Shown piece after piece: positions 46,201 through 54,624 of a stretch of 64,000 bases of DNA. Position 1 is the stretch's first letter. Each line of letters starts with the position of its first letter. Under the pieces are notes generated by a model that saw nothing but the letters and a program-made list of their open reading frames with translations, ran no database searches and had not been told where the DNA came from. The stretch spans positions 310,001-374,000 of the forward strand of contig NZ_BMKL01000001.1 of assembly GCF_014644315.1 (NCBI RefSeq), given 5' to 3'. The stretch comes from Tsuneonella deserti (GTDB lineage: Bacteria; Pseudomonadota; Alphaproteobacteria; Sphingomonadales; Sphingomonadaceae). Made by a program: the position numbers and the translations under genes.

Positions 46201-46234
46201 GCGTTATGGCATCGCGGCAGGCTTCAGATTTTAA
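43208..46234 (+). CDS. TonB-dependent outer-membrane receptor
   Basis: A 1008-residue active transporter of the outer membrane. A signal peptide (MRIKAALLAGICASVASVPAYAQ) is followed by a TonB-box-like NVIVVTAQRR, the plug domain (ALQNVPIAVSAFTAEALEAQ, RGIGDLC, LRGPQGTLFGRNATSGVVNI) and a 22-strand-type barrel ending in EPRRYGIAAGFRF with the terminal aromatic. Several extracellular loops contain Cys and long inserts. It belongs to the large sphingomonad group that imports complex organic compounds; the ligand cannot be read from sequence. ATG 43208 is preferred over 43202 because GGAGAG is then at normal spacing. Confidence 0.94.
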   Translation: MRIKAALLAGICASVASVPAYAQDDTSTDSVGGEEGNVIVVTAQRRAEALQNVPIAVSAFTAEALEAQQIKTTSDLQLTLPNVTFTKTNFTSSSFTIRGIGDLCVGVSCDSATAIHLNDAPLFGTRLFEGEFYDLAQIEVLRGPQGTLFGRNATSGVVNIRTARPDLSGFGAAGEAEYGNYNSIKVKGMVNLPVGETLGVRIAGFYLNRDGYTFNQFNGDRYDDRDMYGIRGSVRWEPSSSTTVDLVAQYFHENDKRMRIQKQLCQRDPTGVLGCLNSRLDNSFTNGNSTLGAIFASQEFFRIRGVPAGQTPLTPNFSTGSLYGTDVFAAAPNPEDPRVINTGFEPNYFAEEWIVQGQVNQELGGGLNVKLGGNWQKVKVDAQQDYNNAAQSRAPLQNGLNNLAAAAAGAFGPVLQAYLKPIAARLIPDGPNGKLCASQSDPNLVGVFGAANNSICSMNPLAFDRSNAFQTSWTGEAIVSSDWDGMFNFLLGGIYGKLHLDESSYYVNAFGLDYAAGVLGALGAAGAGIPPGPETSYFLGSPFYRNTSDDLKVTTYGIFGETYVEINDKLKLTLGLRYNHDEKSVRARTPLFVDAAGASVLVPTGATDLTNALGYANLDYDAGLPGPQEYAVRSASFEAVTGRAVVDYQITPSNLLYASYSRGYKSGGINPPLSPIFAVPEAFAPEHVNAFEIGSKNTFGGLQLNLTGFYYQYKQLQLSRIVARTSVNDNVDANIWGLEAEAVIHPVPELTVNLTASYLHTEVASDKYLSNPRDFGGGRADAVIIKDITNAANCAVASSSGSVAGINAYVAQVNSLINAGVIPGVSPGAGLRAPTSFGPNSGIASTGAFSICAALQGLAPTLGAAFGGVETSTVIDGGTYDYSAGIPVNIKGNKLPGAPNYKVSMGAQYAFPIGQATLTPRVDVAYTGETTGNVFNGNVNSIDSFVQANAQIQLDGPDSRWYVRGYIQNIFDSTAVTGLYVTDQSSGNYTNIFTLEPRRYGIAAGFRF

Positions 46235-46374
46235 ACGGCTCGCTGGCTCGGGGCGACGGCGAAGCCGAGGATAGCGGAATAAACCCCGTTATCTTCGCCC
46301 TCGTGGCGAACGTTGAATTGGAGCTGTCGCCGGTCTGGTGGCCATCACTTCAGGCGTCAGATCTCCCTGGTTAG

Positions 46375-47280
46375 ATGAGCACTGAGGCGTTCTCGATCGA
46401 AGGTGCCGGCGGGATCACTCTTGTCGCGGAGGCTCACGGCGACATTCGCGGGATGCCTGTCCTGCTCGCACACGGCGGTGGCCAGACCCGACGCGCGTGG
46501 AAGCGAGTTATGGGCGACCTGGCACAGGCTGGCTTTCGTGCCATCGCATTCGACATGCGCGGACATGGCGCCAGCGAGTGGTCGAAAACCGGCGCATATG
46601 ACATACGAGACTTCGCTGCCGACCTGATTGCTGCGGCGGCTTCGATGGAGGTCAAGCCGGCTCTCGTAGGCGCCTCGCTCGGTGGCCTTGCCGGGCTGAT
46701 GGCGGAAGGCGATCTAGCGCCAGGCACCTTCGCTTCGCTGACCCTCGTCGATATCGCGCCGCGCATGGAGCCGGGCGGCGTGGCCCGCGTGGTCGGCTTC
46801 ATGGAAGAGCATGTCGATTCAGGCTTCGGCTCTCCTGAAGAAGCGGCAGATGTCATTTCACGCTACCTGCCCCACAGTTCTAACCGCGGCGGGGGCAGCG
46901 GCTTGAAAAGCTACCTGCGACAAAAAGCGGACGGCCGATACTACTGGCACTGGGATCCTGCTTTCATCCGCAACATAACCGTGTCTCGAGGCGAGAGTGC
47001 CCATCGGCAACTGCAGCAAATCGACGTTTTGGGACAGGCCGCCGCCCACCTGACGCTCCCGCTTCACCTTATTCGCGGTGCATCCAGCGATCTGGTCTCT
47101 CTCGAAGCCGTAGCGCATCTGCGACAACTCGTCCCCCATGCAGAATACACCGACATTGCCGATGCCACGCATATGGTCGTGGGCGATGCGAACGACGCCT
47201 TTTCCGCCGCCATCGTGGAGTTCCTAAGGCGCCATCACTCCTCCGATACGACTCAGATGCAGGGGACGAGTGAGAAATGA
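46375..47280 (+). CDS. Alpha/beta hydrolase
   Basis: A 301-residue soluble hydrolase of the alpha/beta fold. The oxyanion segment LLAHGGGQTRRAW, nucleophile elbow VGASLGGLAG (Ser), Asp in RGASSDLVS and catalytic His in IADATHMVVGD form a complete triad. It resembles esterases or C-C hydrolases of aromatic and lactone catabolism. It overlaps the thioesterase gene by ATGA and lies 140 bases after the receptor gene, so uptake and hydrolysis of one compound class is plausible (inference). Confidence 0.92.
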   Translation: MSTEAFSIEGAGGITLVAEAHGDIRGMPVLLAHGGGQTRRAWKRVMGDLAQAGFRAIAFDMRGHGASEWSKTGAYDIRDFAADLIAAAASMEVKPALVGASLGGLAGLMAEGDLAPGTFASLTLVDIAPRMEPGGVARVVGFMEEHVDSGFGSPEEAADVISRYLPHSSNRGGGSGLKSYLRQKADGRYYWHWDPAFIRNITVSRGESAHRQLQQIDVLGQAAAHLTLPLHLIRGASSDLVSLEAVAHLRQLVPHAEYTDIADATHMVVGDANDAFSAAIVEFLRRHHSSDTTQMQGTSEK

Positions 47281-47672
47281 TTGATCAAGAGCGCTTGGAG
47301 CAGATGCTTCACCTCGCCCCGTTTCACCGATGGCTTGGGCTGGAGATTTCCACATGCTCTGAGCAGGGAATCGAGATCACCATGCCGTGGCGCGACGAGA
47401 TCGTTTCGAACCCCGTGGTCGGGTCGGCGCATGGAGGGGTCCTAGCATCACTGGTCGACCTCACCGGGCTTTATACTTTGCTTGCAGCCGGTGCCCCGGC
47501 GAAAGCAACGGCCGATCTACACGTAGATTACCACCGTCCTGCAACCTCAGGCCCTCTCATTGCTCATGGGCAGGTCGTGAAGTTAGGGCGGCAGATTTCG
47601 GTGGCGGAGACCCGGGTTCTGGGGCCTGACGGAAAGTTGGTCGCCAGCGGCAGGGGCGCGTATTTTTCATGA
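47277..47672 (+). CDS. PaaI-family hotdog thioesterase
   Basis: A 131-residue hotdog-fold acyl-CoA thioesterase. Typical order: FHRWLGLEISTCSEQGIEIT, the NPVVGSAHGGVLASLVDLTG helix with the conserved HGG, and the ADLHVDYHRPATSGPLIAHG strand. Such enzymes release CoA from aromatic or medium-chain acyl intermediates. The start overlaps the hydrolase stop (ATGA), so the pair is co-translated. Confidence 0.93.
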   Translation: MIDQERLEQMLHLAPFHRWLGLEISTCSEQGIEITMPWRDEIVSNPVVGSAHGGVLASLVDLTGLYTLLAAGAPAKATADLHVDYHRPATSGPLIAHGQVVKLGRQISVAETRVLGPDGKLVASGRGAYFS

Positions 47673-47701
47673 ACCGGATCGATTGTTAAACCCGGACGAA
47701 C

Positions 47702-49165
47702 CTACTGATCTCGAGCAGGCTCCTGCCACCCTAGGCCCAGTGACTTCTGCAGAGCTATCCAAGCCAGGGTAAGGGCACCTTTTGCCCGGACGAGGTCTGC
47801 CGAAGCCTGCTGCTGGTCGCGTAGCGCACGATTGAGGTCAGCCCTTGAGATCGCTCCCGCCGCAAAACGCTGGCGATTGAGGTCGGCAGCGCTATCGGCC
47901 TGGCTCTTGATCTGCGCGCGGGCGGCCAGTGCGACCCGTTGCTGGCCAAAGCGTGCCAGTGCTCGCTCGGCATCCTGCAGCGCCAAGAGGACGGTTTGAC
48001 GGTAGTTGGCGACTGCCTCGTCTCGGACCGCCCCGGCGCGATCGACCGACGCGTCCACCCTTCCAAAATCGAGGAAGTTCCATTCCAGGCGGGGTATCGC
48101 CAATGCCGAAAATTCGCCCACATCAAAGACGTCTTCGGGGGAAGATCCGCCGAGGCCCAGAATCCCCATGAAGGACAACTTCGGGAACCTTGCCGCTTCG
48201 GCCACCCCGATCCGCGCCGTTGCGGCGGCGAGATTGCGCTCAGCCGCCCTGATGTCAGGCCGACGCGCGATCAGACTCGCCGGATCGCCGACAGTAACCT
48301 GATCCGGGGGCAGGGGGATATCACGCGGCGCCGAAAGGTCTTCGTCAGTCGATCCCGGAACCCGGCCAATCAGGATGGCAAGCGCGTCTAGCAGGACGGC
48401 TTTATCAGCGTCCGCCTCCGCGAGTTGTGACTGGAGCACTTCCAGCTCGGCGTTCGCGTTGCCCACCGGGAACAGCGGCAGCGCGCCCTGTTGATACCGC
48501 TGATAGGTCAGTGCCAGAATTTCTTCCTGCAACTTTATCTGCGTCTGGTATTGTTCGGCGCGGAACTGAGCCTCCCGCAAGTTGACGTAATTGCTGGCAA
48601 CTTCAGCGGTCAGCTGGACCCTCGCGTCCTCCGCATTGGCCACGGTCGCAGCAGCCTGCGCATTGCTGGCCTCTACACGCCTCCGGGAGCCGCCCGCGAA
48701 CTCCAACTCCCAATTGGCATTGAGACCCACATTATAGAAACTGAGCGCGTCGTCGCTTTCCGCCTCCGGTTCGGTTTGCCCCGACGAGGGGGGTGGTCCG
48801 CCCTGGATGTCGAGGCCGGGAAGACGGCCCTGAATAGTGGTGGCCTGGGTTCCGAGCGTCGGCATTCGTCCCGCCCGATCCTGCCTGACCGATGCCCGGG
48901 CCTGCGCGATGCGCGCTTGCGCTGCCTGGAGCGAAGGATTCGCGGACAGTGCAGCCGTGACCAGCCGCGTCAGTTCAGCATCGTCGAGCAGCAACCACCA
49001 TTCGGCAAGAGCCGGGTCCGACGCATTCAGCTCTTCGCCGGTGCGGACAAACCGATGGCCCGTATCCGCCGACAGTATTTCAGGAGGGCCCGCGTAGTCC
49101 GGCCCAGCCGTACAGCCAGCCAGCAAAGCGATGAGGAGAAGCGTTGATATTGAACGGCGCATCAT
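47702..49165 (-). CDS. Outer-membrane factor lipoprotein (TolC/NodT family) of a drug efflux pump
   Basis: A 487-residue outer-membrane channel. A lipobox (LLLIALLAGC) gives a lipoprotein. It is followed by GPDYAGPP, then two repeats of long helices and strands typical of TolC-like factors (LVTAALSANPSLQAAQARIA, LTYQRYQQGALPLFPVGNAN, RRPDIRAAERNLAAATARIG, RFAAGAISRADLNRAL). ATG 49165 lies 5 bases after the MFS stop; a longer start at 49195 would overlap that gene and is less likely. Third gene of the efflux operon. Confidence 0.94.
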   Translation of the reverse strand: MMRRSISTLLLIALLAGCTAGPDYAGPPEILSADTGHRFVRTGEELNASDPALAEWWLLLDDAELTRLVTAALSANPSLQAAQARIAQARASVRQDRAGRMPTLGTQATTIQGRLPGLDIQGGPPPSSGQTEPEAESDDALSFYNVGLNANWELEFAGGSRRRVEASNAQAAATVANAEDARVQLTAEVASNYVNLREAQFRAEQYQTQIKLQEEILALTYQRYQQGALPLFPVGNANAELEVLQSQLAEADADKAVLLDALAILIGRVPGSTDEDLSAPRDIPLPPDQVTVGDPASLIARRPDIRAAERNLAAATARIGVAEAARFPKLSFMGILGLGGSSPEDVFDVGEFSALAIPRLEWNFLDFGRVDASVDRAGAVRDEAVANYRQTVLLALQDAERALARFGQQRVALAARAQIKSQADSAADLNRQRFAAGAISRADLNRALRDQQQASADLVRAKGALTLAWIALQKSLGLGWQEPARDQ

Positions 49166-49172
49166 GTTGGGC

Positions 49173-50744
49173 TCAGTGCATCGAAAGGGAAGCATTTTTG
49201 GGAAGCGGCCTCAGGAAGAGGACCAGGGGAACGGTCGCGAGCGTGAGAACCCCCATCACCATGAAGACGTCATTGTAGGTCATTATGAACGCCTCGCGTT
49301 GGAGGGTGCGGCTCAGGGCAGCCATCGCTCCCTCCATTCCGCCGAAGTTTCGCGCCAGCCCGTCAAGATAGTCCTGCAGCGAAACGCTGTTCGCATTCAG
49401 CGTCTCTTCAATTCGTCGGCTGTGATGCCAGATCCGTTGATCCTGGAACGATGCCAGAGCCGAAAGAGCGAAAGACCCGCCGAGATTGCGGGCCGCGTTG
49501 AAAATCCCCGAAGCGTCGCCCGCGTCCTCCTTGGCGACCGAAGCCACTGTCGCCTGGTTCAGGAACATCATCGATAGGATCATGCCGACACCGCGCAAGA
49601 GCTGGCTCTCGGTGAAAACGGCACCACCGGATTCGGCTGTAAGGCTGGTGCTGACAAAGCAGCTGACCGCCATAAACAACATTCCGGCGCCGACAGCGAT
49701 GCGTATGTCAATCTTCCGGATCATCAAGGGAAGCACAGGCATCAGCAGGAAGGCCGGGACGCCCATCCAGAAGATGACCAGCCCGGTCTGAAGCGCATTG
49801 TAGTCTGAAATGATCGCGAGGAACTGCGGGATGACGTAGGTCGAACCATACATCACCATGCCCAGGGCGAGCGCCATGATTGCGACGCTGGCAAATTGTC
49901 GATTGAACAGGAGTTGCAGTTTCAAGACCGGTTTGCGTGCCTTCACCTGTCCGTAAATTAGCGAGGCGAACCCGACGAGGGTGATCAAGGTAAGCCAGCG
50001 AATGAGCGAGGATTCAAACCATTCCTCGCGGTGGCCCTCTTCAAGGACAACCGTCAGGCCGCCCAGCCCCAGGATGAGTCCGAGAATGCCTGCCCAATCC
50101 GCATCTGTAAGATAATCCCACTTCGGCTTTTCGTGAGGAAGACCAACGAACAGCAGGAGCAGCAGCAGGCCGCAGACCGGAACGTTGACGAAGAAGGCAT
50201 AGTGCCAGCTCAAATTCTCGGTCAGCCAACCGCCGATCAAAGGCCCCATCACGGGCCCGAGGATCACGGTCATGCCGAATAGCGCCATTCCGATGGGCTG
50301 TTGATGCGGCGGTAGTCTCTTGGCCACTATGGTCATAGCGGTCGGAATGAGCACTCCGCCCATGAAGCCCTGGCCCGTTCGGCCGATGATCATGGTGGCA
50401 AGGTCGGTTGCGACCCCACACAGCACCGAAAAAGCGGTAAAGGCGCTGACCGCAATAATGAGGAGAGTTCGCAGACCGAAGAGGCGCTCCAGCCAGGCGC
50501 TTAGCGGAATGACAACAATCTCGGCGACAAGAAAGGAGGTCGCAATCCAGGTGCCCTCGGTGCCGCTCGCCCCGATCTCGCCCTGAATGACAGGGAGTGC
50601 GGAATTGACGATCGATATGTCCAGCGTCGCGAGCATTGCGCCGAGCGCGCCGGCCGCTACGGCGACCCACGCAGTGACATCGGCATTCCGCCGGTCCGGG
50701 GCGGAATTGGCAGAACCCGTGTCCGTTACCACCACGCCGGTCAT
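49173..50744 (-). CDS. EmrB/QacA-type MFS drug efflux permease (DHA2, 14 helices)
   Basis: A 523-residue inner-membrane proton antiporter. Family motifs are present: LDISIVNSALPVIQGEIG (motif D1), the ERLFGLRTLLI loop (motif A), IIGRTGQGFMGGVLIP (motif B) and GPVMGPLIGGWL (motif C). Hydrophobic segments fit 14 helices. Its start overlaps the membrane-fusion gene (ATGA) and it forms a tripartite pump with its two neighbours, exporting hydrophobic toxic compounds. Substrate unknown. Confidence 0.95.
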   Translation of the reverse strand: MTGVVVTDTGSANSAPDRRNADVTAWVAVAAGALGAMLATLDISIVNSALPVIQGEIGASGTEGTWIATSFLVAEIVVIPLSAWLERLFGLRTLLIIAVSAFTAFSVLCGVATDLATMIIGRTGQGFMGGVLIPTAMTIVAKRLPPHQQPIGMALFGMTVILGPVMGPLIGGWLTENLSWHYAFFVNVPVCGLLLLLLFVGLPHEKPKWDYLTDADWAGILGLILGLGGLTVVLEEGHREEWFESSLIRWLTLITLVGFASLIYGQVKARKPVLKLQLLFNRQFASVAIMALALGMVMYGSTYVIPQFLAIISDYNALQTGLVIFWMGVPAFLLMPVLPLMIRKIDIRIAVGAGMLFMAVSCFVSTSLTAESGGAVFTESQLLRGVGMILSMMFLNQATVASVAKEDAGDASGIFNAARNLGGSFALSALASFQDQRIWHHSRRIEETLNANSVSLQDYLDGLARNFGGMEGAMAALSRTLQREAFIMTYNDVFMVMGVLTLATVPLVLFLRPLPKNASLSMH

Positions 50745-51868
50745 CGTGTCGTGCCCGAACCCTTCTTCAGCTCATTCGCGGCAGCTCGGGTATCTACTGT
50801 CGCAACGACAGACATCCCGGGAACCAGAAGGCGGCGCACCTCGGGCGGGGCGTCAATAGCGATACGAACCGTTATGCGTTGAACAATCTTGGTGAAGTTG
50901 CCGGTGGCATTTTCAGGCGGAAGGATTGAAAACTCCGCCCCAGTCCCCGGCGAAATGCTGTCCACGCGTCCTCTGAACTCCACGTCCGGAAGAGCATCGA
51001 CCTCCAGCCGCACCGGCTGTCCCGGGCGCACTAGGCCAACTTGCGTTTCCTTGAAATTCGCGGTTACGTAGACTTCGTTCAAAGGTACCACGGTCATCAA
51101 CCGCTGGCCCGGCTGCACGAATTGCCCCGTCCTGACGGTGAGATCACCGACCCGCCCTGCCTTGCTGGCCCGGAGCAAGGTCGACGCGACGGTAAGCTCC
51201 GCAGCTTCCAGTTGCGCACGGGCGGCCTCGGCCTGTGACTGCGTCTGACCAATCTGTTCAAACAGGGTTGACCGCCTGGCGACAGCGGCCCCAACCCCGG
51301 CCTGGGCCTTCGCCAACTCGGCTCGTGCCTGCCTTGCTTGCCCCTCGAGCTGGTCAAGTTTTTCGCGCGGCTCCGCACCCGTAGCAGCGAGTGGTCTATA
51401 CCTCGCGACCTGTTGGTTGGCGAGAGTCAACGCCGCGCTCGCGGCGGCAAACTGTGCTTGTGCCTGGCGAATGGCCGCATCCTGTTCGCCGACCTGCGAG
51501 CGGATCGTATCCGCACCCGCTAGAGTGGCAGCAATTTGTGCGCGCGCCTGCTGCGCTTGAGCCCGGTAGTCGCGCAGGTCCAGCTGCAGGAGCGCTTGGC
51601 CTCGAGAAACCTCAGCGTTCTCTGAAACGAAAACCTTATCTACGTATCCAGCGACCTTCGAGGAGATCACCACACTATCGGCCGCAACATAGGCGTTGTC
51701 CGTCGACTGCATGTACTGGCCGTAGGTCACATGCCGGTAATACCACCAGCCACCAGCGAGCAGGACGGCCAAGCCCACGAAGGTAAGCACAAGACGTAAT
51801 CGGCGCCGTGGCCGGGGGCTCGTGGCTGGTGCAGTTTCCTGCTCCGGTTCAATAGAGTCATCTATCAT
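50741..51868 (-). CDS. EmrA/HlyD-type membrane fusion protein
   Basis: A 375-residue periplasmic adaptor with one N-terminal membrane anchor (RLVLTFVGLAVLLAGGWWYY). It has split lipoyl domains (YVAADSVVISSKVAGYVDKV, LLRASKAGRVGDLTVRTGQF) around a long alpha-helical hairpin rich in Ala/Gln/Arg, then beta-barrel strands (VYVTANFKETQVGLVRPGQP). Links the MFS permease to the outer-membrane factor. First gene of the operon; divergent from marR. Confidence 0.95.
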   Translation of the reverse strand: MIDDSIEPEQETAPATSPRPRRRLRLVLTFVGLAVLLAGGWWYYRHVTYGQYMQSTDNAYVAADSVVISSKVAGYVDKVFVSENAEVSRGQALLQLDLRDYRAQAQQARAQIAATLAGADTIRSQVGEQDAAIRQAQAQFAAASAALTLANQQVARYRPLAATGAEPREKLDQLEGQARQARAELAKAQAGVGAAVARRSTLFEQIGQTQSQAEAARAQLEAAELTVASTLLRASKAGRVGDLTVRTGQFVQPGQRLMTVVPLNEVYVTANFKETQVGLVRPGQPVRLEVDALPDVEFRGRVDSISPGTGAEFSILPPENATGNFTKIVQRITVRIAIDAPPEVRRLLVPGMSVVATVDTRAAANELKKGSGTTR

Positions 51869-51992
51869 CTGGCTCTCTCGGCGGTTTCACTAGGCGGTTT
51901 CTTCTGCGCCCTTAAGGATGTCGGGGCAGATAGTAAAACGGTTTAGTTATTTGAAGGTAGGATTGCAGGGTCGGTTTGGCTAGGCAAACGGG
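51869..51992. promoter_or_regulatory. Divergent control region of the efflux operon and marR, with CGGTTT boxes
   Basis: Two direct copies of GGCGGTTTC (51880-51888 and 51893-51901) and a short palindrome AAAC-g-GTTT (51936-51944) share the core CGGTTT. They lie within 80 bases of the efflux operon start, a typical place for MarR repressor sites. Binding is inferred from position. Confidence 0.45.
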
Positions 51993-52484
51993 ATGGACGA
52001 TAGTGCCGAGCCGCTGAGGCGATCACGCCGAAATGCCATCACTGACGATGACCAAATTCTATATCTGCTGAACGAAGTAAGTCGAGGCGCGCGAAGGGCA
52101 TACGATGCGCGGGCCGCCAAGACCGGGTTTAATCAGACCCAGTGGAGGATCATCGGGCAGCTCCTTCGCGACCCATCGCTGACACAGTCGGAAATCGCCA
52201 AGGCGCTTGAGCTTGAATCGGCAACTATCGGGCAGGCGGTTGCTGTACTCTGCGCACAAGGGTTATTGGAAAGGCGGCGAGTTGAAACGGATCGAAGGGC
52301 ATGGAAGCTCATCTTGACCCGCAAGCTCGATGCCCTAATCCCCGAACTGAGAGAGGCCGCGGATCAACTCCACACTGTGCTTTGGCGCGACATAGCGCCA
52401 AGCGATAAACACCTTTTGAAACAGCTTCTCGCTAAAATTTCGGCAAACCTTGAAGGCTCTGCGACGGTAGCGGACTCGCGCTGA
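51993..52484 (+). CDS. MarR-family transcriptional regulator
   Basis: A 163-residue winged-helix dimer. Helix-turn-helix LTQSEIAKALELESATIGQA and the wing GLLERRRVETDRRAWKLILT are typical, and the N- and C-terminal helices form the dimer interface. Being divergent from the emr-type operon it most likely represses that operon and responds to its substrates, as MarR/EmrR proteins do. Confidence 0.94.
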   Translation: MDDSAEPLRRSRRNAITDDDQILYLLNEVSRGARRAYDARAAKTGFNQTQWRIIGQLLRDPSLTQSEIAKALELESATIGQAVAVLCAQGLLERRRVETDRRAWKLILTRKLDALIPELREAADQLHTVLWRDIAPSDKHLLKQLLAKISANLEGSATVADSR

Positions 52485-52972
52485 CGTTTGCTCAGGTCGA
52501 TCGCCTACCGGTGACAACCCGCTGGCGTTGAATCAGGGTGTGCCGGCAAGTCGTACGCACTAGTGCGATCCCTTGGCCGCAGTTGATTTCAGACCCTCCT
52601 GTAGAAGCAGCGAGCCGCGCTCGCAGCCGCACTTTGCGTCGCGCACATGGTAAACCACTTTACAAAAAAGCTTGTGGAGCTAAAATCTGCTCTTGAGGAA
52701 GGACTTTCCTGCCTCTCCTTGACTTGCGGGGGCAACTCCCTGGGTTGCCCCCTTTTTTCGCTTTGGATTGCCCCGTCGGCCAGCTTGCGAGAAATGGGGC
52801 GAGAGCATCGCGAGTCCAGAAATTGAGTAGGCGGAGTTGCTATGGCGACCCCTGGGGGGCAGTCGCGCTGGCTTGCGCATCGGGGGCTGCGACAATTTAG
52901 CCTTCCAAGATCCTTCCACAATGGTTTGAAAGAGACCCCAATCACAGCGAGTCTGAGAAGGGAAACGGAGAC
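52485..52972 (+). other. Intergenic region with an orphan terminator
   Basis: 488 bases without a gene. It contains a strong hairpin terminator at 52728-52758, 240 bases after the marR stop. The stretch 52640-52760 between could encode a small RNA; no tRNA or open frame is supported. Confidence 0.5.
52728..52758 (+). terminator. Rho-independent terminator
   Basis: Arms GGGGGCAAC (52728-52736) and GTTGCCCCC (52744-52752), 7-nt loop, followed by T6 (52753-52758). There is no gene close upstream on this strand. Confidence 0.92.
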
Positions 52973-54556
52973 ATGACCGCTTCTCGGGACAACCCGATCA
53001 GCAACATCGCTCGTGCCGCCGAGATTGGGCAGATCCTAGCCAGGCATGGCGCCAAGAATCTCGCTGGTGCGTTGGGGCTCGTTCCCCACCCAGAGGGTCT
53101 CTTCGACCCACGGGAATTTCGTCCGGCCTCTGTCGTCGCGTTCCTGCGAGATATCGGACCGGTCGGTATCAAGCTGGGCCAGCTTCTCGCCACGCGCAGC
53201 GATCTGTTTGGCGAACACTGGATCGCGGCATTCTCAACGCTGCACGATCAAGTGTCGCCAGTGCCTTTTGCACTAATAGAGCCCGTTCTCGCTTCAAGTT
53301 GGGGTGAGGATTGGCGGAGCGACTTCGCGCAATTCGATGAACAGCCTCTGGCCTCCGCCTCGATTGCGCAGACCTATTCAGCCAAACTGCGGGACGGCAG
53401 CGAAGTCATCGTAAAGGTGCGGCGGCCAGGCGCCGCCGCGCGGATGGAAGCAGATGTACGCCTCCTCTTACGCCTTGCTGGGATCGCGGAAGCACGATCG
53501 CCGGATATCGCGCGCTACCGGCCAGTCGAGTTACTACGGACCTTCGGCCGCAACCTGGCCTGGGAGATGGATCTGGCTGCGGAATCCCGAGCCTGCGAGC
53601 GGGTCGGCGCCTATCTCGATACCATCGGCATCAAAACCCCGGCGATCCACTGGGAACTGACGGGGCTGCGGGTCAACGTTCAGGAACGCCTGTACGGCAG
53701 ACCAGCTTCTTCGCTGGGCACCTCCTCTGGCGAACCGCGGATGGCGGCTTTTGCCAAAAGGTATGCGGACGCAGTCCTGCGCATGATCATCCTGAACGGT
53801 GAATTCCACGGCGACCCGCATCCCGGTAATGTCTTCCTGATTGGCGAAGAGGATGTCGGTTTCATCGACTTCGGATCGGTCGGCACGCTGACCAAGGCCA
53901 GGCGCGACGAGATCGTCCGCCTCGTGCTCGCGATCGCCGGCGAGGAACCGAACGCTGTCGCGGATGTCCTGCTCGGCTGGGCGGGGGAACCGAAGGTGGA
54001 TCGCGACGCGCTTGGGGTGGATCTGGATCAGTTGATCGAAGAGTTCAGGGGGACCGTGCTTTCGGGCATCGAGTTCTCGCAGATTTTTTCGCGCGTGTTC
54101 GATCTATTGCGGGATTATAAGTTGGTCCTCCCATCCGATCTCGCCATTCTTCTGCGTACCCTGTTGACTGCAGAGGGTTTCGTCCGATCGCTGGCACCCG
54201 ACTATAACATTGCCGAAGAAACGCGGCCGATCATCGCGGAGCTTCTCACAGAACGGTTCTCGCTGGTCAGTGCTCGGACGGGTTTGAAGAAAATCGGCGG
54301 TCAGCTGCTGGGTCTCTCGGCTTCCTTGCCCGGTTTGCTGACCATTGCGAACTCGATCGCCAGGTCAGGCTACCTGCCAATCCAGCTCGACCCCGCAAGC
54401 GTCGAACGGCTTGCGGCCGCTCGCCAAGAGACCGCGTCCATCAAAGGGCCGGTAGGCGCCGCACTGATTGTTGCCGCCGCGCTTCTTGTCGAGCAATCTT
54501 GGATGCTCGCGGGTATCTCGCTGGCGAGTGCCGCCGTGGTATTGCTCCGCAAATAA
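52973..54556 (+). CDS. ABC1/UbiB-family atypical kinase-like protein
   Basis: A 527-residue protein of the UbiB/AarF (ADCK) family. The N-terminal KxGQ motif is present (GIKLGQLLATRSDLF), with the Ala-rich loop (LASASIAQTYSAKL), the Lys in VIVKVRRPG, catalytic HGDPHPGNVF and FIDFGSVG (DFG-like) all intact, and two C-terminal membrane helices (GAALIVAAALLVEQSW, AGISLASAAVVLLR). Family members support ubiquinone biosynthesis. No ubi neighbours are here, so an accessory role is possible. Confidence 0.92.
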   Translation: MTASRDNPISNIARAAEIGQILARHGAKNLAGALGLVPHPEGLFDPREFRPASVVAFLRDIGPVGIKLGQLLATRSDLFGEHWIAAFSTLHDQVSPVPFALIEPVLASSWGEDWRSDFAQFDEQPLASASIAQTYSAKLRDGSEVIVKVRRPGAAARMEADVRLLLRLAGIAEARSPDIARYRPVELLRTFGRNLAWEMDLAAESRACERVGAYLDTIGIKTPAIHWELTGLRVNVQERLYGRPASSLGTSSGEPRMAAFAKRYADAVLRMIILNGEFHGDPHPGNVFLIGEEDVGFIDFGSVGTLTKARRDEIVRLVLAIAGEEPNAVADVLLGWAGEPKVDRDALGVDLDQLIEEFRGTVLSGIEFSQIFSRVFDLLRDYKLVLPSDLAILLRTLLTAEGFVRSLAPDYNIAEETRPIIAELLTERFSLVSARTGLKKIGGQLLGLSASLPGLLTIANSIARSGYLPIQLDPASVERLAAARQETASIKGPVGAALIVAAALLVEQSWMLAGISLASAAVVLLRK

Positions 54557-54624
54557 CATCGGGCGGTTTATCTTTTTCTGGGTGCGAGTGCCCGGATAGG
54601 GCAGATCTACAAAAGGAGAGTAGC

